From Tessaracoccus lacteus (GTDB lineage: Bacteria; Actinomycetota; Actinomycetes; Propionibacteriales; Propionibacteriaceae): DNA of 64,000 bases. The notes beneath the pieces are model-generated. The model worked only from the letters and a program-made list of their open reading frames with translations. It was not told the origin of the DNA and did not search any database. The stretch lies in contig NZ_CP123967.1 of NCBI RefSeq assembly GCF_029917005.1, forward strand, positions 1,736,001-1,800,000. The letters run 5' to 3'. Shown one piece after another: positions 36,301-47,030 of the stretch. Numbering within the stretch: position 1 is the first letter of the stretch; the number at the start of each line of letters is the position of its first letter. The position numbers and the translations under genes are program-made.

Positions 36301-37457
36301 CCGAGGTTGCTGTCGTTCAGCGCCGCGACGCAGATACGGCCCGAGTCGAGACCGTAGACGCCGAACTCGGAGCGCAGCGCGACCATCTGTTCCCGGGGCA
36401 GGCCCGAGTAGCTGAACATCCCACGCTGCTGCGCGATGAACTCCATGTCGTCGATGCCGCGCTCCGCGAGAGCCGCGACCAGGGAGGTGCGCAGCGTCTG
36501 GATGCGGGTGCGCATGTGCGAGAGCTCGTCGGCCCACATCGAGCGCAGCTGCTCGTCCAACAGCACGGTCGACACGATCGCCGCCCCCTCGGTGGGCGGG
36601 TTCGAGTAGTCGGTCCGGATGAGCGTCTTGAGCTGGCTGAGCACGCGTGCCGCGACGGTCGCGTCCTCCACGACGACCGACAGCGAGCCGACGCGCTCGC
36701 CGTAGAGGCTGAACGACTTCGAGTACGACGTCGACAGCAGGAACACCAGGCCCGACGAGGTGAACCGCTCGACGACCGCGCCGTCCTCCGCGACGCCGGA
36801 GCCGAAGCCCTGGTAGGCCATGTCGAGGAAGGGTACGAGCGAGCGCCTGATCAGGACCTCGATCACGCGGTCCCACTGCGCCGCGTCCAGGTCGTAACCC
36901 GTGGGGTTGTGGCAGCAGGCGTGCAACACGACCACCGTGCCGGCTTCAGCGGCGTCGAGATCGGCGATCATGCCCTCGAAGTCGATGCCCTTGAGCTCGG
37001 CGTCGTAGTAGCGGTACGTGTCCACCTCGAAGCCGGCGCGGCTGAAGATGGCGCGATGGTTCTCCCAGCTCGGGTTCGAGACGAGCAGCTTCGGGCCCGC
37101 AGACAGCACCCGCAGGAGGTCGCCACCGACGCGCAGCGCGCCGGTGCCGCCAAGGCTCTGGACCGTGACCACGCGGCCGTCGCTGATGGCATTGGACTCG
37201 CCGAAGACCATGGCACGGACGGCGGTCCGGTAGGCGGGCATGCCGTCGATGGGCTGATAGGCGTGTGGGCGGGCCGCCTGCGTGATGCGCTCGCTGGCCT
37301 CCTGCACAGCCCTCATCAGGGGGAGCCTGCCGTCCTCGTCGAGGTAGACGCCCACGCCCAGATTCACCTTCTGCGCGCGCTTATCGACGGAGAAGGCCTC
37401 GGTGAGTCCGAGGATCGGGTCGGCGGGGGCGAGTTCGGCGCGTTCGAAAAGCGACAT
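36246..37457 (-). CDS. Aromatic amino acid/aspartate aminotransferase (class I)
   Basis: A 403-residue PLP enzyme of the AspC/TyrB type. The N-terminus MSLFERAELAPADPILGLTE is typical of that group. The PLP-binding lysine lies in STSYSKSFSLYGERVG (about residue 250), the cofactor-contacting Asn and Pro in HNPTGYD (VLHACCHNPTGYD), and the substrate Arg near GRICVAALN. It transfers amino groups between aspartate, aromatic amino acids and 2-oxoglutarate in the cytoplasm. The start ATG at 37457 has AGAGAGG upstream. The open frame further upstream (to 38639) is antisense to the ligase gene and not coding. The 3' end overlaps recD. Confidence 0.9.
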   Translation of the reverse strand: MSLFERAELAPADPILGLTEAFSVDKRAQKVNLGVGVYLDEDGRLPLMRAVQEASERITQAARPHAYQPIDGMPAYRTAVRAMVFGESNAISDGRVVTVQSLGGTGALRVGGDLLRVLSAGPKLLVSNPSWENHRAIFSRAGFEVDTYRYYDAELKGIDFEGMIADLDAAEAGTVVVLHACCHNPTGYDLDAAQWDRVIEVLIRRSLVPFLDMAYQGFGSGVAEDGAVVERFTSSGLVFLLSTSYSKSFSLYGERVGSLSVVVEDATVAARVLSQLKTLIRTDYSNPPTEGAAIVSTVLLDEQLRSMWADELSHMRTRIQTLRTSLVAALAERGIDDMEFIAQQRGMFSYSGLPREQMVALRSEFGVYGLDSGRICVAALNDSNLGYVADAIASVRAASPAGA

Positions 37458-37565
37458 CAGGGGTGAACCTCTCTTTCGGCCGTCACTGTATCGCCGGGAG
37501 GGGCTGCCCGCACCCATCTCCGCCCGTGCTGGACTAGTCTTCACGCAGAAAGCTTGGGAGGCGGG

Positions 37566-38708
37566 ATGAAGATTCCTTTCGGCCAGTCGCGTCAGTCCAC
37601 GATCGGCATCGAGTGGGAGCTGGCGGTGGTCGACGCGACCACGCTGGAGCAGGTCCCCGCCGCCGAGCTGGTCCTCGCCCACGTCGACGACCCCGTGGAC
37701 GGGCCGATCCGGCGCGAGTACCTGACCTCCATGATCGAGATCGTCTCCGGGGTACACAGCCACGTCGACCGGGCCGTCGCGGAGATGCGCTCTCACCTCG
37801 ACTTCGTCCTGGACAAGCTCGACGCGCACGGGCTCACGCTGATGGGCGCGGGAGCCCATCCGTTCGGCGACCCCACGAGGCAGAGCCCGGGCGACAAGGC
37901 GCAATACCGCCGGGTCACGGAGCGCAACGGCTGGTGGGGCCGCCACATGGCGATCAACGGCCTGCACATCCACACCGGGATCGACTCCCGCGACAAGGCG
38001 CTGCCCATCGTCTTCGGGCTGGCCCGCTTCACCCCGTACTTCATCGCGCTGTCGGCCTCGTCCCCGTACTGGGAGGGTGAGGACACGAACTTCGCGTCGC
38101 AGCGCACCATGATGTTCCAGCAGCTTCCGACCAACGGGCTGCCGTACCACATGAACGACTGGGCCCAGCTTGAGCGGTTCGCCTCGCAACTGGAGGGGGT
38201 GGGGCTGATCCAGAACCCGTCCGAGATCCGCTGGGACGTGCGTCCGTCGTCGTGGGGCACCGTCGAGAACCGCACGATGGACTCGGTGCCGACCTCGTTC
38301 GAGGTGGGCGCGCTCGCGGCTTTCAGCCAGTGCATCGTCGAGTGGATGTCGCGGGTGCTCGCCCGCGGGGACGAGATCGACGCGCTCCCACACTGGTTCC
38401 TCAGGGAGAACAAGTGGCGCGCCGCCCGCTACGGGCTTGCCGCCGACGTCATCACCCCGCGCAAGGAGGAGTACCTCATCCACGTCGACGACGGGATCCG
38501 GATGTGGGCTGACATCGTCGCGCCGATCGCCGATGAACTGGGCTGCGCCGAGGAGCTCGGCCACGTCCTGGAGCTTGTCGATCGGGGCCCGAGCTACCGT
38601 CGGCAGCGCCGCATCGTCTCGGCGGGCGGCAGTACCCACGACGTCGCCCGTGCGTTGGTCGACGAACTGCGTTCCGGCGTTCCGCGGTTCCAGGAGGCAA
38701 GGAAGTGA
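37566..38708 (+). CDS. Glutamate-cysteine ligase, GCS2/YbdK type
   Basis: A 380-residue carboxylate-amine ligase. TIGIEWELAVVDATT at the start and REYLTSMIEIVSGVHSH are the hallmark strands of the GCS2 family, with HPFGDPT and HIHTGIDSR further on. Such enzymes join glutamate to cysteine or another amine with ATP; in actinobacteria they feed gamma-glutamylcysteine-type thiols or related products. The start is the ATG at 37566, with GGAGGCGGG just upstream and a -10-like TAGTCT at about 37534. The next gene, a glutamine amidotransferase-like protein, overlaps the stop by GTGA, so the two are co-translated and may work on one product. Confidence 0.88.
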   Translation: MKIPFGQSRQSTIGIEWELAVVDATTLEQVPAAELVLAHVDDPVDGPIRREYLTSMIEIVSGVHSHVDRAVAEMRSHLDFVLDKLDAHGLTLMGAGAHPFGDPTRQSPGDKAQYRRVTERNGWWGRHMAINGLHIHTGIDSRDKALPIVFGLARFTPYFIALSASSPYWEGEDTNFASQRTMMFQQLPTNGLPYHMNDWAQLERFASQLEGVGLIQNPSEIRWDVRPSSWGTVENRTMDSVPTSFEVGALAAFSQCIVEWMSRVLARGDEIDALPHWFLRENKWRAARYGLAADVITPRKEEYLIHVDDGIRMWADIVAPIADELGCAEELGHVLELVDRGPSYRRQRRIVSAGGSTHDVARALVDELRSGVPRFQEARK

Positions 38709-39433
38709 AGCCGTTCCTGCTGCTCAGCACCCGCCCCGAGGACGAGGCCGTCGTGGGAGAGCGCGAGGCCATCCTGCGGTTCTCCCGGCTGGCGGAGGAG
38801 GACCTGGTGCAGTACCGGGTCGAGAGGGAGCCGCTGCCGCCGATCGATCTGGAGGACTACAGCGGGATCCTGCTGGGCGGGGGCCCGTTCAACTCCAGCG
38901 ACCGGGCCAAGTCCGACCTGCAGCTGCGCGTCGAGGCCGACCTCGCCCGGGTGGTCGCCGACGTCGTGGCGCGCGACTTCCCGTTCCTCGGGCTCTGTTA
39001 CGGCATCGGCGCGCTGACGGCCAACCTCGGTGGCCAGGTTGACCGCACCTTCGGCGAGGCCGTCGGAGTCGTGGACGTGACGCTGACCGACGAGGGGCGC
39101 GCCGACGCCCTGTTCGACGGCGTGCCGGGTGTGGTGCGCGCCTTCGTCGGGCACAAGGAGGCCTGCACCGTGCTGCCGCCGGGCGCGGTGCTACTCGCCA
39201 GGGGGGACGACTGTCCGGTGCAGGCCTTCAGGGTCGGGCGCAACATCTACGCGACGCAGTTCCACCCCGACCTCGACGGACCGGGGCTGGCCCGACGCAT
39301 CGACATCTACCAGGAGGCCGGCTACTTCCCGCCCGCGGAGACCGACGAGCTGATGCGGATGGCCCTGGCGGCCCCGCTCAGCCCCGAGGTCCACCTCCTG
39401 GTGCGCAACTTCGTCGAGCGCGCCGCGAGCTGA
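38705..39433 (+). CDS. Class I glutamine amidotransferase-like protein
   Basis: A 242-residue GATase1 protein related to the GMP-synthase amidotransferase domain. The nucleophile Cys98 lies in FLGLCYGIGAL, the His in ATQFHPDLDG (about residue 186), and the region YSGILLGGGPFNSS gives the oxyanion side. It has no synthetase domain, so it either uses a separate partner or hydrolyses gamma-glutamyl bonds. It starts with GTG overlapping the ligase stop (GTGA, 38705-38708). Pairing with a glutamate-cysteine ligase suggests a gamma-glutamyl-thiol function, which is inference. It converges on the small membrane-protein gene with 4 bp between. Confidence 0.87.
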   Translation: MKPFLLLSTRPEDEAVVGEREAILRFSRLAEEDLVQYRVEREPLPPIDLEDYSGILLGGGPFNSSDRAKSDLQLRVEADLARVVADVVARDFPFLGLCYGIGALTANLGGQVDRTFGEAVGVVDVTLTDEGRADALFDGVPGVVRAFVGHKEACTVLPPGAVLLARGDDCPVQAFRVGRNIYATQFHPDLDGPGLARRIDIYQEAGYFPPAETDELMRMALAAPLSPEVHLLVRNFVERAAS

Positions 39434-39437
39434 CGGG

Positions 39438-39671
39438 TCAGCCGACCGTCTCCGGCAGGTATGGATCGGCGTCGAACTGCGAGCGGCCCAGCCAGTTGCG
39501 GGTGGTCTCCCCGAGGTCCGCGGGGTGGAGTTCGACGCCGGTCCGCGGGAGCTGGCCCGCCGCCTCCGCCGCGGTGGAGGCCCCCTGGCCGGAGGCCACC
39601 ATGTCAACGACCAGGGCGAGCGAGAGCAGCGCCCCGACCAGCATGGAGATGAGTGTCGTTGCCCGTCGCAT
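39438..39671 (-). CDS. Small single-pass membrane or secreted protein downstream of sigA
   Basis: A 77-residue protein. Residues 1-3 are basic (MRR), followed by one hydrophobic helix (TLISMLVGALLSLALVVDMV, residues 5-24), so the remainder is likely outside the membrane. The soluble part contains LPRTGVELHP, but no hydrophobic anchor follows it, so it is not a sortase signal. The ATG at 39671 has AAGGAC ten bases upstream. It lies 72 bp after the principal sigma factor and beyond a terminator-like hairpin (39700-39726). I do not recognise the family; it may be lineage specific. Confidence 0.65.
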   Translation of the reverse strand: MRRATTLISMLVGALLSLALVVDMVASGQGASTAAEAAGQLPRTGVELHPADLGETTRNWLGRSQFDADPYLPETVG

Positions 39672-39699
39672 CGGTGCGTCCTTATCGTCGGAAACACAC

Positions 39700-39726
39700 G
39701 CGGCCACCCCGGTCCGGGGTGGCCGC
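39700..39726 (-). terminator. Terminator hairpin after the principal sigma factor gene
   Basis: A perfect 11-bp stem (GCGGCCACCCC/GGGGTGGCCGC) with loop GGTCC lies 17 bp beyond the sigA stop and before the small membrane-protein gene. On the minus strand it is followed by GTGTGTTTCC. It probably limits readthrough into the downstream gene. Confidence 0.8.
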
Positions 39727-39742
39727 GGCGATGCCCTCAGGC

Positions 39743-41074
<1,332 letters not shown>

Positions 41075-41327
41075 TGTCGTCCTCTCGAGGCCTACTTATT
41101 TTTGCGCGCGCAGTGTCCCGTGGTAGTCAAGAGCGACGCGCCGTCCATTCTGGCACGGGGTGTGCGAGGACTCAAACGCCGACCTAAGGGAGAACCCTGA
41201 CTCTGGGTCGATGCGCACGCCGCCGGGTACAACCCAGGGATGATTTCGCCGAGAGAGTGCGTCTCGTCGGAACCTCTTGGCCTGCCCGTGCGTTGTGCTT
41301 GGTGACGACTGCGAAAGGTTCTGCATC

Positions 41328-42260
41328 ATGAACAGTACTGCGCGTGCTCGGAGCACCGAAGGAATCAACGGCAAGGACGCGGTGGGGCTCTACCTCGACG
41401 CGATCGCCAAGACGCCACTGCTCACCGCCGTCGAGGAAGTGGAGCTCGCCCGCCGCATCGAGGCTGGCCTGTACGCATCGAGGATCATTTCCGGCGAGGA
41501 GTCCACTGCGCTGGACGCCACCGACGAGGAACTTGCCGAGGTCGCGGCGGACGGGGAGCGGGCCATGCAGCGCTTCATCCAGGCAAACCTGCGGCTGGTC
41601 GTCTCCGTGGCCCGCAAGTACGGCCGCGCGCAGATGCCGCTGCTCGACCTGGTTCAGGAGGGCAACACGGGCCTCATCCGCGCCGTGGAGAAGTTCGACT
41701 ACGCCAAGGGCTTCAAGTTCTCGACCTACGCCACCTGGTGGGTCCGTCAGGCCATCTCGCGCGGCATCGCGCAGCAGGGTCGCATCGTGCGCCTCCCGGT
41801 GCACGTCGCCGAGCAGGTCAACCAGGTCTCGGCGGTGCGGCGCAACCTGGAGCGCCAGCTGGGCCGCGAACCCGAGCTGATCGAGATCGCGGACGAGCTG
41901 GGCCTCGAGGAGAGCAGGGTCGTCGACCTGCTCCGTTACGCACGCGAGCATGTCTCCCTCGACGCCCCCGTCGAGGCGGACGGCGACACCGCGCTGGGTG
42001 ATCTGATCGCCCGCGAGACGGCTCCCGGCCCGGACGAGATGGTACTGGACGCCGAGGAGCGCGGCCGCCTCGAGGAGATGCTCTCCAACCTGGACGAGCG
42101 GTCCCAGGACGTCGTGCGCCGCCGATACGGCCTGCTCGACGGTCGCCAGGCCAAGCTCGCCGACATCGGAACGCACTGGGGCATCACCGCAGAGCGCGTC
42201 CGGCAGATCGAGCGGCAGGCGCTCGCGACGATGCGCGCAGCGCAGGGGGTCGCCGCCTGA
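41328..42260 (+). CDS. sigB: RpoD-like alternative sigma factor (SigB type)
   Basis: A 310-residue group 2 sigma factor. It lacks the long N-terminal extension of SigA and begins MNSTARARSTEGINGKDAVG. It contains region 2 ([38 protein letters not shown]) and region 4 (DIGTHWGITAERVRQIER). The -10 recognition helix is nearly identical to that of SigA, so promoter specificity should overlap; actinobacterial SigB homologues act in stress and stationary phase. The ATG at 41328 has GAAAGG upstream, and the longer frame from 41277 lacks homology. It converges on tesB with a strong hairpin between. Confidence 0.93.
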   Translation: MNSTARARSTEGINGKDAVGLYLDAIAKTPLLTAVEEVELARRIEAGLYASRIISGEESTALDATDEELAEVAADGERAMQRFIQANLRLVVSVARKYGRAQMPLLDLVQEGNTGLIRAVEKFDYAKGFKFSTYATWWVRQAISRGIAQQGRIVRLPVHVAEQVNQVSAVRRNLERQLGREPELIEIADELGLEESRVVDLLRYAREHVSLDAPVEADGDTALGDLIARETAPGPDEMVLDAEERGRLEEMLSNLDERSQDVVRRRYGLLDGRQAKLADIGTHWGITAERVRQIERQALATMRAAQGVAA

Positions 42261-42284
42261 GCCAAGGCGATTCCACCAGGGACT

Positions 42285-42321
42285 CCGGGTCCCGCCCCAG
42301 GTGCGAGGGGGCGGGGCCCGG
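42285..42321. terminator. Bidirectional terminator between sigB and tesB
   Basis: A 14-bp GC-rich stem (CCGGGTCCCGCCCC with GGGGCGGGGCCCGG, one G-U pair) closes on a nine-base loop between two convergent genes. It can terminate both transcripts. Confidence 0.8.
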
Positions 42322-42330
42322 TTCTGGTTC

Positions 42331-43185
42331 TCAGGCGGGCGTCGTCGGGAGCACGCGGATCAGGCCCTCCTGCGCACAGGAGGCCACGGCGTGGCCACCC
42401 TGGAACAGCCGGCCCATGGCGAACCCGCGGGCGCTGGAGGCCGACGGCGAGATCATGTCGTAGAGCAGCCACTCGTCGACGCGGACCGGACGGTGGAACC
42501 ACATCGCGTGGTCGATGGAGGCCATCTGCATCGACGGCGACAGGAACTCCACCTCGTGCGGGATCGTCGTGACGCTCAGCAGCGTCATGTCGCTCAGGTA
42601 GGCCAGCACGGCAGCGTGCCGCACCGGGTCGTCCGGCATCGGCTCACGCGTGCGCACCCAGGCGCGCATGTTGCCGCCGTTGCGTCCCGCATCCGGAGGC
42701 GAGGCCAACCGGACGTCGAGCGACTCCCACTCCTGCAGCAGCGTTAGCCGGGCGCCGAAGCGCCCCTCGAGGATCTCCCGCAGCGACGGGCATTCCTCGG
42801 GCGGGGAGACCCCGTCGGTCGGCGGCACCGCCGAGTGGTCGAGGCCGGGTTCGGGTGCCTGGAACGAGGCGGTCATGTGGAAGATCTCGCGCCCGCCCTG
42901 GCAGGTGACCACGCGGCGCGCGCTGAACGTGTTGCCGTCGCGCAGCTCCTCGACCTCGAAGTCGAGGGGAAGGTCGTTGTGGCCGGGCCGCAGGAAGTAG
43001 GCGTTGAGCGAATGGATGTGTCTGGCCCTCGGAACGGTGTGGGCCGCCGCGACCAGCGTCTGGCCGAGCACCTGCCCGCCGAAGAGCCGCTGCAGCAGCG
43101 TGCGGGGCTGCGGGCCGCGGAAGCTCAGGTCCCCCGTCTGCGTGAGATCGAACAGAGCGAGCAGTTCAACGACGTCCTTGGGCAC
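42331..43185 (-). CDS. tesB: Acyl-CoA thioesterase II
   Basis: A 284-residue double-hotdog thioesterase that hydrolyses acyl-CoA in the cytoplasm. GPQPRTLLQRLFGGQVLGQTL near the N-terminus and HSLNAYFLRPG mark the first hotdog. SIDHAMWFHRPVRVDEWLLY in the second hotdog contains the catalytic Asp, and CAQEGLIR near the end contributes the Gln. The GTG at 43185 (product starting PKDVVELLALFDL) matches usual TesB starts and has AGGA eight bases upstream. An ATG at 43221 that overlaps the hrpA stop as TGATG would add 12 residues and would couple translation to hrpA. Confidence 0.9.
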   Translation of the reverse strand: MPKDVVELLALFDLTQTGDLSFRGPQPRTLLQRLFGGQVLGQTLVAAAHTVPRARHIHSLNAYFLRPGHNDLPLDFEVEELRDGNTFSARRVVTCQGGREIFHMTASFQAPEPGLDHSAVPPTDGVSPPEECPSLREILEGRFGARLTLLQEWESLDVRLASPPDAGRNGGNMRAWVRTREPMPDDPVRHAAVLAYLSDMTLLSVTTIPHEVEFLSPSMQMASIDHAMWFHRPVRVDEWLLYDMISPSASSARGFAMGRLFQGGHAVASCAQEGLIRVLPTTPA

Positions 43186-43220
43186 CCGGCCATCCTGCCA
43201 CGGCCCCGCCGCACGAGCCA

Positions 43221-46200
43221 TCAGGATGCGGCGCGGACCGCCTGCCTGATGCGCTTGGCCGAGACGGGCACCGAGGTGCGGAGCTGCTGCGCGAACAGCG
43301 AGACGCGGAACTCCTCGATCAGGAATGCGATCTCCTCGACCGCTGGGGAGAGAGGGCCGGGAGGCTGGGCGTCGGTCAAAGCCGCGTACAGGTCCTCCAT
43401 CTCGTCGACCTGGGCCTGCAGCTGCGCGTCGCGGGCGGGGTTCGACGCGGCCGCCTCCAGGCGGGCGACCGCCGCGGCCGCGTAGCGTGGCAGGTGCTCG
43501 AACCACGGGTCGGGTGTGGCGGTGATGAACCGGGCGAAGAACAGGTTGTCCAGCTGGCCCGCGACGTCCCTGGACGCGGCGGCCTGCGGCCGGTCGGCGA
43601 TGAGCAGCCGGGCGCGGGTGACGTCGGCCAGCGCGTGCGCGGCCGTGTTCACGACGTCCAGCGTCCGGCCGGGGCACTCCTGGCGTACGGCGAGCGCCAC
43701 CTTCGCGTAGGCCGCCTCGCCGCGGACCGTGACGGGGTCCCCCTCCGCGGCGGCGAGCTGCTCGCCCGCCTTGAGCCAGGCGTCGGCCAGGAGGTCCGGC
43801 ACCGACGGGTAGGCCGAGTCGGCCAACGAGAGCTTCTCCATGCGGCCGAGGTGGGACACGACCCACCTCGTCGGATCGGGGTTGGTGCAGGTCAGGAGCC
43901 GGCGCAGGCCGGCGACGTGCGAGCGGTCGGCCTTGTCCCGGGTGTCGAAGACGCGCACCCCGACGGTCGTCCCCTCGTCGACGAGCGCCGGGTACCCGAC
44001 GACTCCCCTGCCCAGCCTGGTCTCGGTCGGGACGTCGCCGAAGGTCCACGACGTGGCGCCGGTCGAGGTGATGTTGGACGCGGACCTGGTCAGCTTCGCC
44101 GCGACCTTGGGCGCAAGCCGCTGCTGCAGCTCGGCGAGGTCGGCTCCGCGCGCGACCTCGCGGCCGCGGTCGACGACGACGAAGGTGGGCCGCAGATGCG
44201 GGTCGAGGGTCTCGGGGCGCCACTGGCCGGGTTCCACGATGGTGCCGGTCAGGGCCGTGAGCGCCCGGCCGAGGGCCTCCGGGAAGCTCCCCTCGCCGGT
44301 CTCGCCGCGCTCGTCGAGCCAGTCGAGCGCGCGGGAGGCGAAGTCGGGGGCGGGCACGAAGCTGGTGCGCACGGCCTTGGGCAGGGAGCGGATGAGCTCG
44401 GTGGCCAGCTCGCGGCGCAGTCCTGGCACCTGCCAGGTGAAAGGGTCCCCGTCGAGCTGGGCGAGGGCCTCGAGCCGGACGGTGAGGGTCACGCCGTCGC
44501 CGCCGGCCCCGGGGTCGAAGACGTAGCTGACGGGCAGCCGCTGCCCGGAGACCTCCCAGCGGTCGGGGAAGTCGGAGGCGCGCAGCTGCCGGGGGTCCGT
44601 GACGGCGTCGTCGAACGTGAGTGCAGGCCACCGCTCCTTCGGCAGGCCGCGCAGCCACTTCTCGAACGTCGAGCCGGACACCACCGTCGCCGGGACGCGC
44701 CCGTCGTAGAACGAGTAGAGCTCGTCGTCGGAGATGAGCAGGTCGGGCCGGCGCATCCGGTCGGTGAGCTTCTCCGCCTCCTCGAGCACGGCGCGGTTGG
44801 CGGAGACGAGCTTGCCGCGCGTCTCCCACTGGCCCTCCACCAGGCCGCTGCGGAGGAAGATCTCGCGTGCCTCGGCGGGGTGATCGGCCGCATAGTTGGT
44901 GCGCCTGCCCGCGACGATCGGCACGCCGAACAGCGTGAGCCGCTCGCTGGCGCTGACGGTGGCCGTGCGCGGCGAGAATGACGGCTCGGACAGGGTCCGG
45001 GTGAGAACGTGGCCGGCCACCTGCTCGACCCACTCGGGGCGCACCTGCGCGACGGTGCGGGCCCACAGCCGGGACGTCTCCACCAGCTCGAAGGCCATCA
45101 CCAGGGAGGGCGTGGACTTCGCGAGCGAGGAGCCGGGCTGGATGGCGAACCGGGTGCCGCGGGCGCCCAGGTACTCGGTCAGGGGCCGCCGCTTCCCGGC
45201 CTCGCGCCGGCCGGGCTCCTGCACCAGGCCGACGTTCGACAGCAGGCCGGTGAGGATGCTGGTCAGCGCGTCGGGCATGGTGCCCTTCGGGCGGGTGTCC
45301 AGGTGGAGCTCCTTCGCCACCTCGCGGAGCTGGCTGACGAGGTCCTCCCACTCCCGGAAACGGACGAAGTGCAGGTACTCCTCGCGGCACATGCGGCGGA
45401 AGGCGTTACCGCTGAGCTCGCGACGCCGCCTCCTCAGGTAGTGCCAGATGTTCAGCAGCACCTCGAAGTCGCCGCCCTCGAGCGACTGCTTCGGTGCGTC
45501 CTGGTTGCGGGTGCCGGTGTGGGCCGTGTGCCGCTTCGGCTCGCCGGACTCCTTCGGCTCCGCCGGCGCCGGCCGCGACGGGTCCCCGCCCCAGAACCTG
45601 CGGTGCAGCTCCTCCGCGCGGGCCTGGGCCTCGCTCGGGCGCTCCCGCACGTCGGGGACGGTGAGCCCGGCGACCAGCACGAGCACGGTGCCGAGGCAGT
45701 CGCGCTTCGACGCCTCGATCATCATGCGCCCGAGCCGTGGGTCCACCGGCATCCGGGCGAGCGTGCGGCCCGTGGCGGTCAGCCGCAGCTCCTCATGCCG
45801 GCCGCGCGGGTGGATGGCGCCGAGCTCCTGCAGCACGCGGACGCCGTCGTTGATCTGCGAGATGACGGGCGCTTCGACGAACGGGAAGCGTTCGACGTCG
45901 CCGAGCCCCGCCTGCGCCATCAGCAGGATGACGGTGGCCAGGTTGGTGCGCAGGATCTCGGGATCGGAGAACTCGGGGCGGGACCCGAAGTCCTCCTCGG
46001 AGTAGAGCCGGATGGCGACGCCGGGGCCGACGCGGCCGCAGCGGCCGGCCCGCTGGTTGGCAGAGGCCTGCGAGACGGGCTCGATGGGCAGCCGCTGCAC
46101 CTTGGTGCGCGCGGAGTAGCGGGAGATGCGGGCCGTGCCTGTGTCGACGACGTAGCGGATCCGCGGGACGGTGATGGAGGTCTCCGCGACGTTGGTGGCC

Positions 46201-47030
46201 AGCACGACGCGGCGCCTGGCGCCCGGCTGGAACACCTTCTGCTGATCCGCGGCGGACAGCCGGGCGAACAGCGGGAGCACCTCGAGGCCGGTGTCGAGGG
46301 CCTCGACGGCCTCGGCGGCGTCACGGATCTCCCGCTCGCCGCTTAGGAAGACGAGGATGTCGCCGGAGCCGGACTCGGTGACGATCTCCTCGACGGCGCC
46401 GGCCACCCCGTCGATCTCGTCCTGACCCTCCTCCAGCGGCTGGTAGCGCGTCTCGACGGGGAACGTGCGGCCCGAGACCTCGACGACGGGGGCGTTGTCG
46501 AAGTGGGCCGAGAAGCGGGCGGTGTCGATGGTCGCGGAGGTGACGATGACGCGCAGCTCGGGGCGCTGCGGGAGCAGCTGCTTGAGATAGCCGAGCAGGA
46601 AGTCGATGTTGAGGCTGCGCTCGTGCGCCTCGTCGATGATGATCGTGTCGTACTTCCGCAGCATCTCGTCGTGCGTCAGCTCGGCGAGCAGGATGCCGTC
46701 GGTCATGACCTTGATGCGCGTGGCGGCGCTGGTCTGGCGCGTGAAGCGGACCTGGTAGCCGACGAAGTCGCCGAGCTCGACGCCACACTCCACGGCGATG
46801 CGCTGCGCGACGGTGCGGGCGGCGATGCGGCGGGGCTGCGTGTGGGCGATGCGCTGCCTGCCTGCGAGCAGGCAGATCTTGGGCAGCTGCGTGGTCTTGC
46901 CGGATCCGGTCTCGCCGGCGACGACCACAACCTGGTTTTCGCGCACCAGGTGCGCGATGCGCCCGGCCTCCGCCGCGATGGGGAGGCCGGGCTCTACGGT
47001 GATGTCGGGTGGTGAGTCGCCTGGGGTCAT
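43221..47030 (-). CDS. hrpA: ATP-dependent RNA helicase HrpA
   Basis: A 1269-residue DEAH-box helicase. Motif I is AGETGSGKTTQLPK (residues about 38-51), motif II is IIDEAHERSLNIDF, motif III is VTSATIDTARF, and motif VI is NQRAGRCGRVGPG. These are followed by the HA2/winged-helix and OB domains and by the C-terminal DUF3418 region typical of HrpA (KLTRSASNITSTGATSWTF onward, ending RQAVRAAS). In E. coli it rescues stalled ribosomes on mRNA. The ATG at 47030 overlaps the Usp stop as ATGA. The upstream part of the open frame is antisense to the Usp gene. Confidence 0.94.
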   Translation of the reverse strand: MTPGDSPPDITVEPGLPIAAEAGRIAHLVRENQVVVVAGETGSGKTTQLPKICLLAGRQRIAHTQPRRIAARTVAQRIAVECGVELGDFVGYQVRFTRQTSAATRIKVMTDGILLAELTHDEMLRKYDTIIIDEAHERSLNIDFLLGYLKQLLPQRPELRVIVTSATIDTARFSAHFDNAPVVEVSGRTFPVETRYQPLEEGQDEIDGVAGAVEEIVTESGSGDILVFLSGEREIRDAAEAVEALDTGLEVLPLFARLSAADQQKVFQPGARRRVVLATNVAETSITVPRIRYVVDTGTARISRYSARTKVQRLPIEPVSQASANQRAGRCGRVGPGVAIRLYSEEDFGSRPEFSDPEILRTNLATVILLMAQAGLGDVERFPFVEAPVISQINDGVRVLQELGAIHPRGRHEELRLTATGRTLARMPVDPRLGRMMIEASKRDCLGTVLVLVAGLTVPDVRERPSEAQARAEELHRRFWGGDPSRPAPAEPKESGEPKRHTAHTGTRNQDAPKQSLEGGDFEVLLNIWHYLRRRRRELSGNAFRRMCREEYLHFVRFREWEDLVSQLREVAKELHLDTRPKGTMPDALTSILTGLLSNVGLVQEPGRREAGKRRPLTEYLGARGTRFAIQPGSSLAKSTPSLVMAFELVETSRLWARTVAQVRPEWVEQVAGHVLTRTLSEPSFSPRTATVSASERLTLFGVPIVAGRRTNYAADHPAEAREIFLRSGLVEGQWETRGKLVSANRAVLEEAEKLTDRMRRPDLLISDDELYSFYDGRVPATVVSGSTFEKWLRGLPKERWPALTFDDAVTDPRQLRASDFPDRWEVSGQRLPVSYVFDPGAGGDGVTLTVRLEALAQLDGDPFTWQVPGLRRELATELIRSLPKAVRTSFVPAPDFASRALDWLDERGETGEGSFPEALGRALTALTGTIVEPGQWRPETLDPHLRPTFVVVDRGREVARGADLAELQQRLAPKVAAKLTRSASNITSTGATSWTFGDVPTETRLGRGVVGYPALVDEGTTVGVRVFDTRDKADRSHVAGLRRLLTCTNPDPTRWVVSHLGRMEKLSLADSAYPSVPDLLADAWLKAGEQLAAAEGDPVTVRGEAAYAKVALAVRQECPGRTLDVVNTAAHALADVTRARLLIADRPQAAASRDVAGQLDNLFFARFITATPDPWFEHLPRYAAAAVARLEAAASNPARDAQLQAQVDEMEDLYAALTDAQPPGPLSPAVEEIAFLIEEFRVSLFAQQLRTSVPVSAKRIRQAVRAAS

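Noticed and set aside
37458-38639. N-terminal extension of the aminotransferase frame
   Set aside because: It is antisense to the glutamate-cysteine ligase gene, and homology starts at MSLFERAEL with a ribosome-binding site at 37457.
39530-39560. LPRTG in the small protein as a sortase signal
   Set aside because: A sorting signal needs a following hydrophobic helix and basic tail at the C-terminus. Neither is present.
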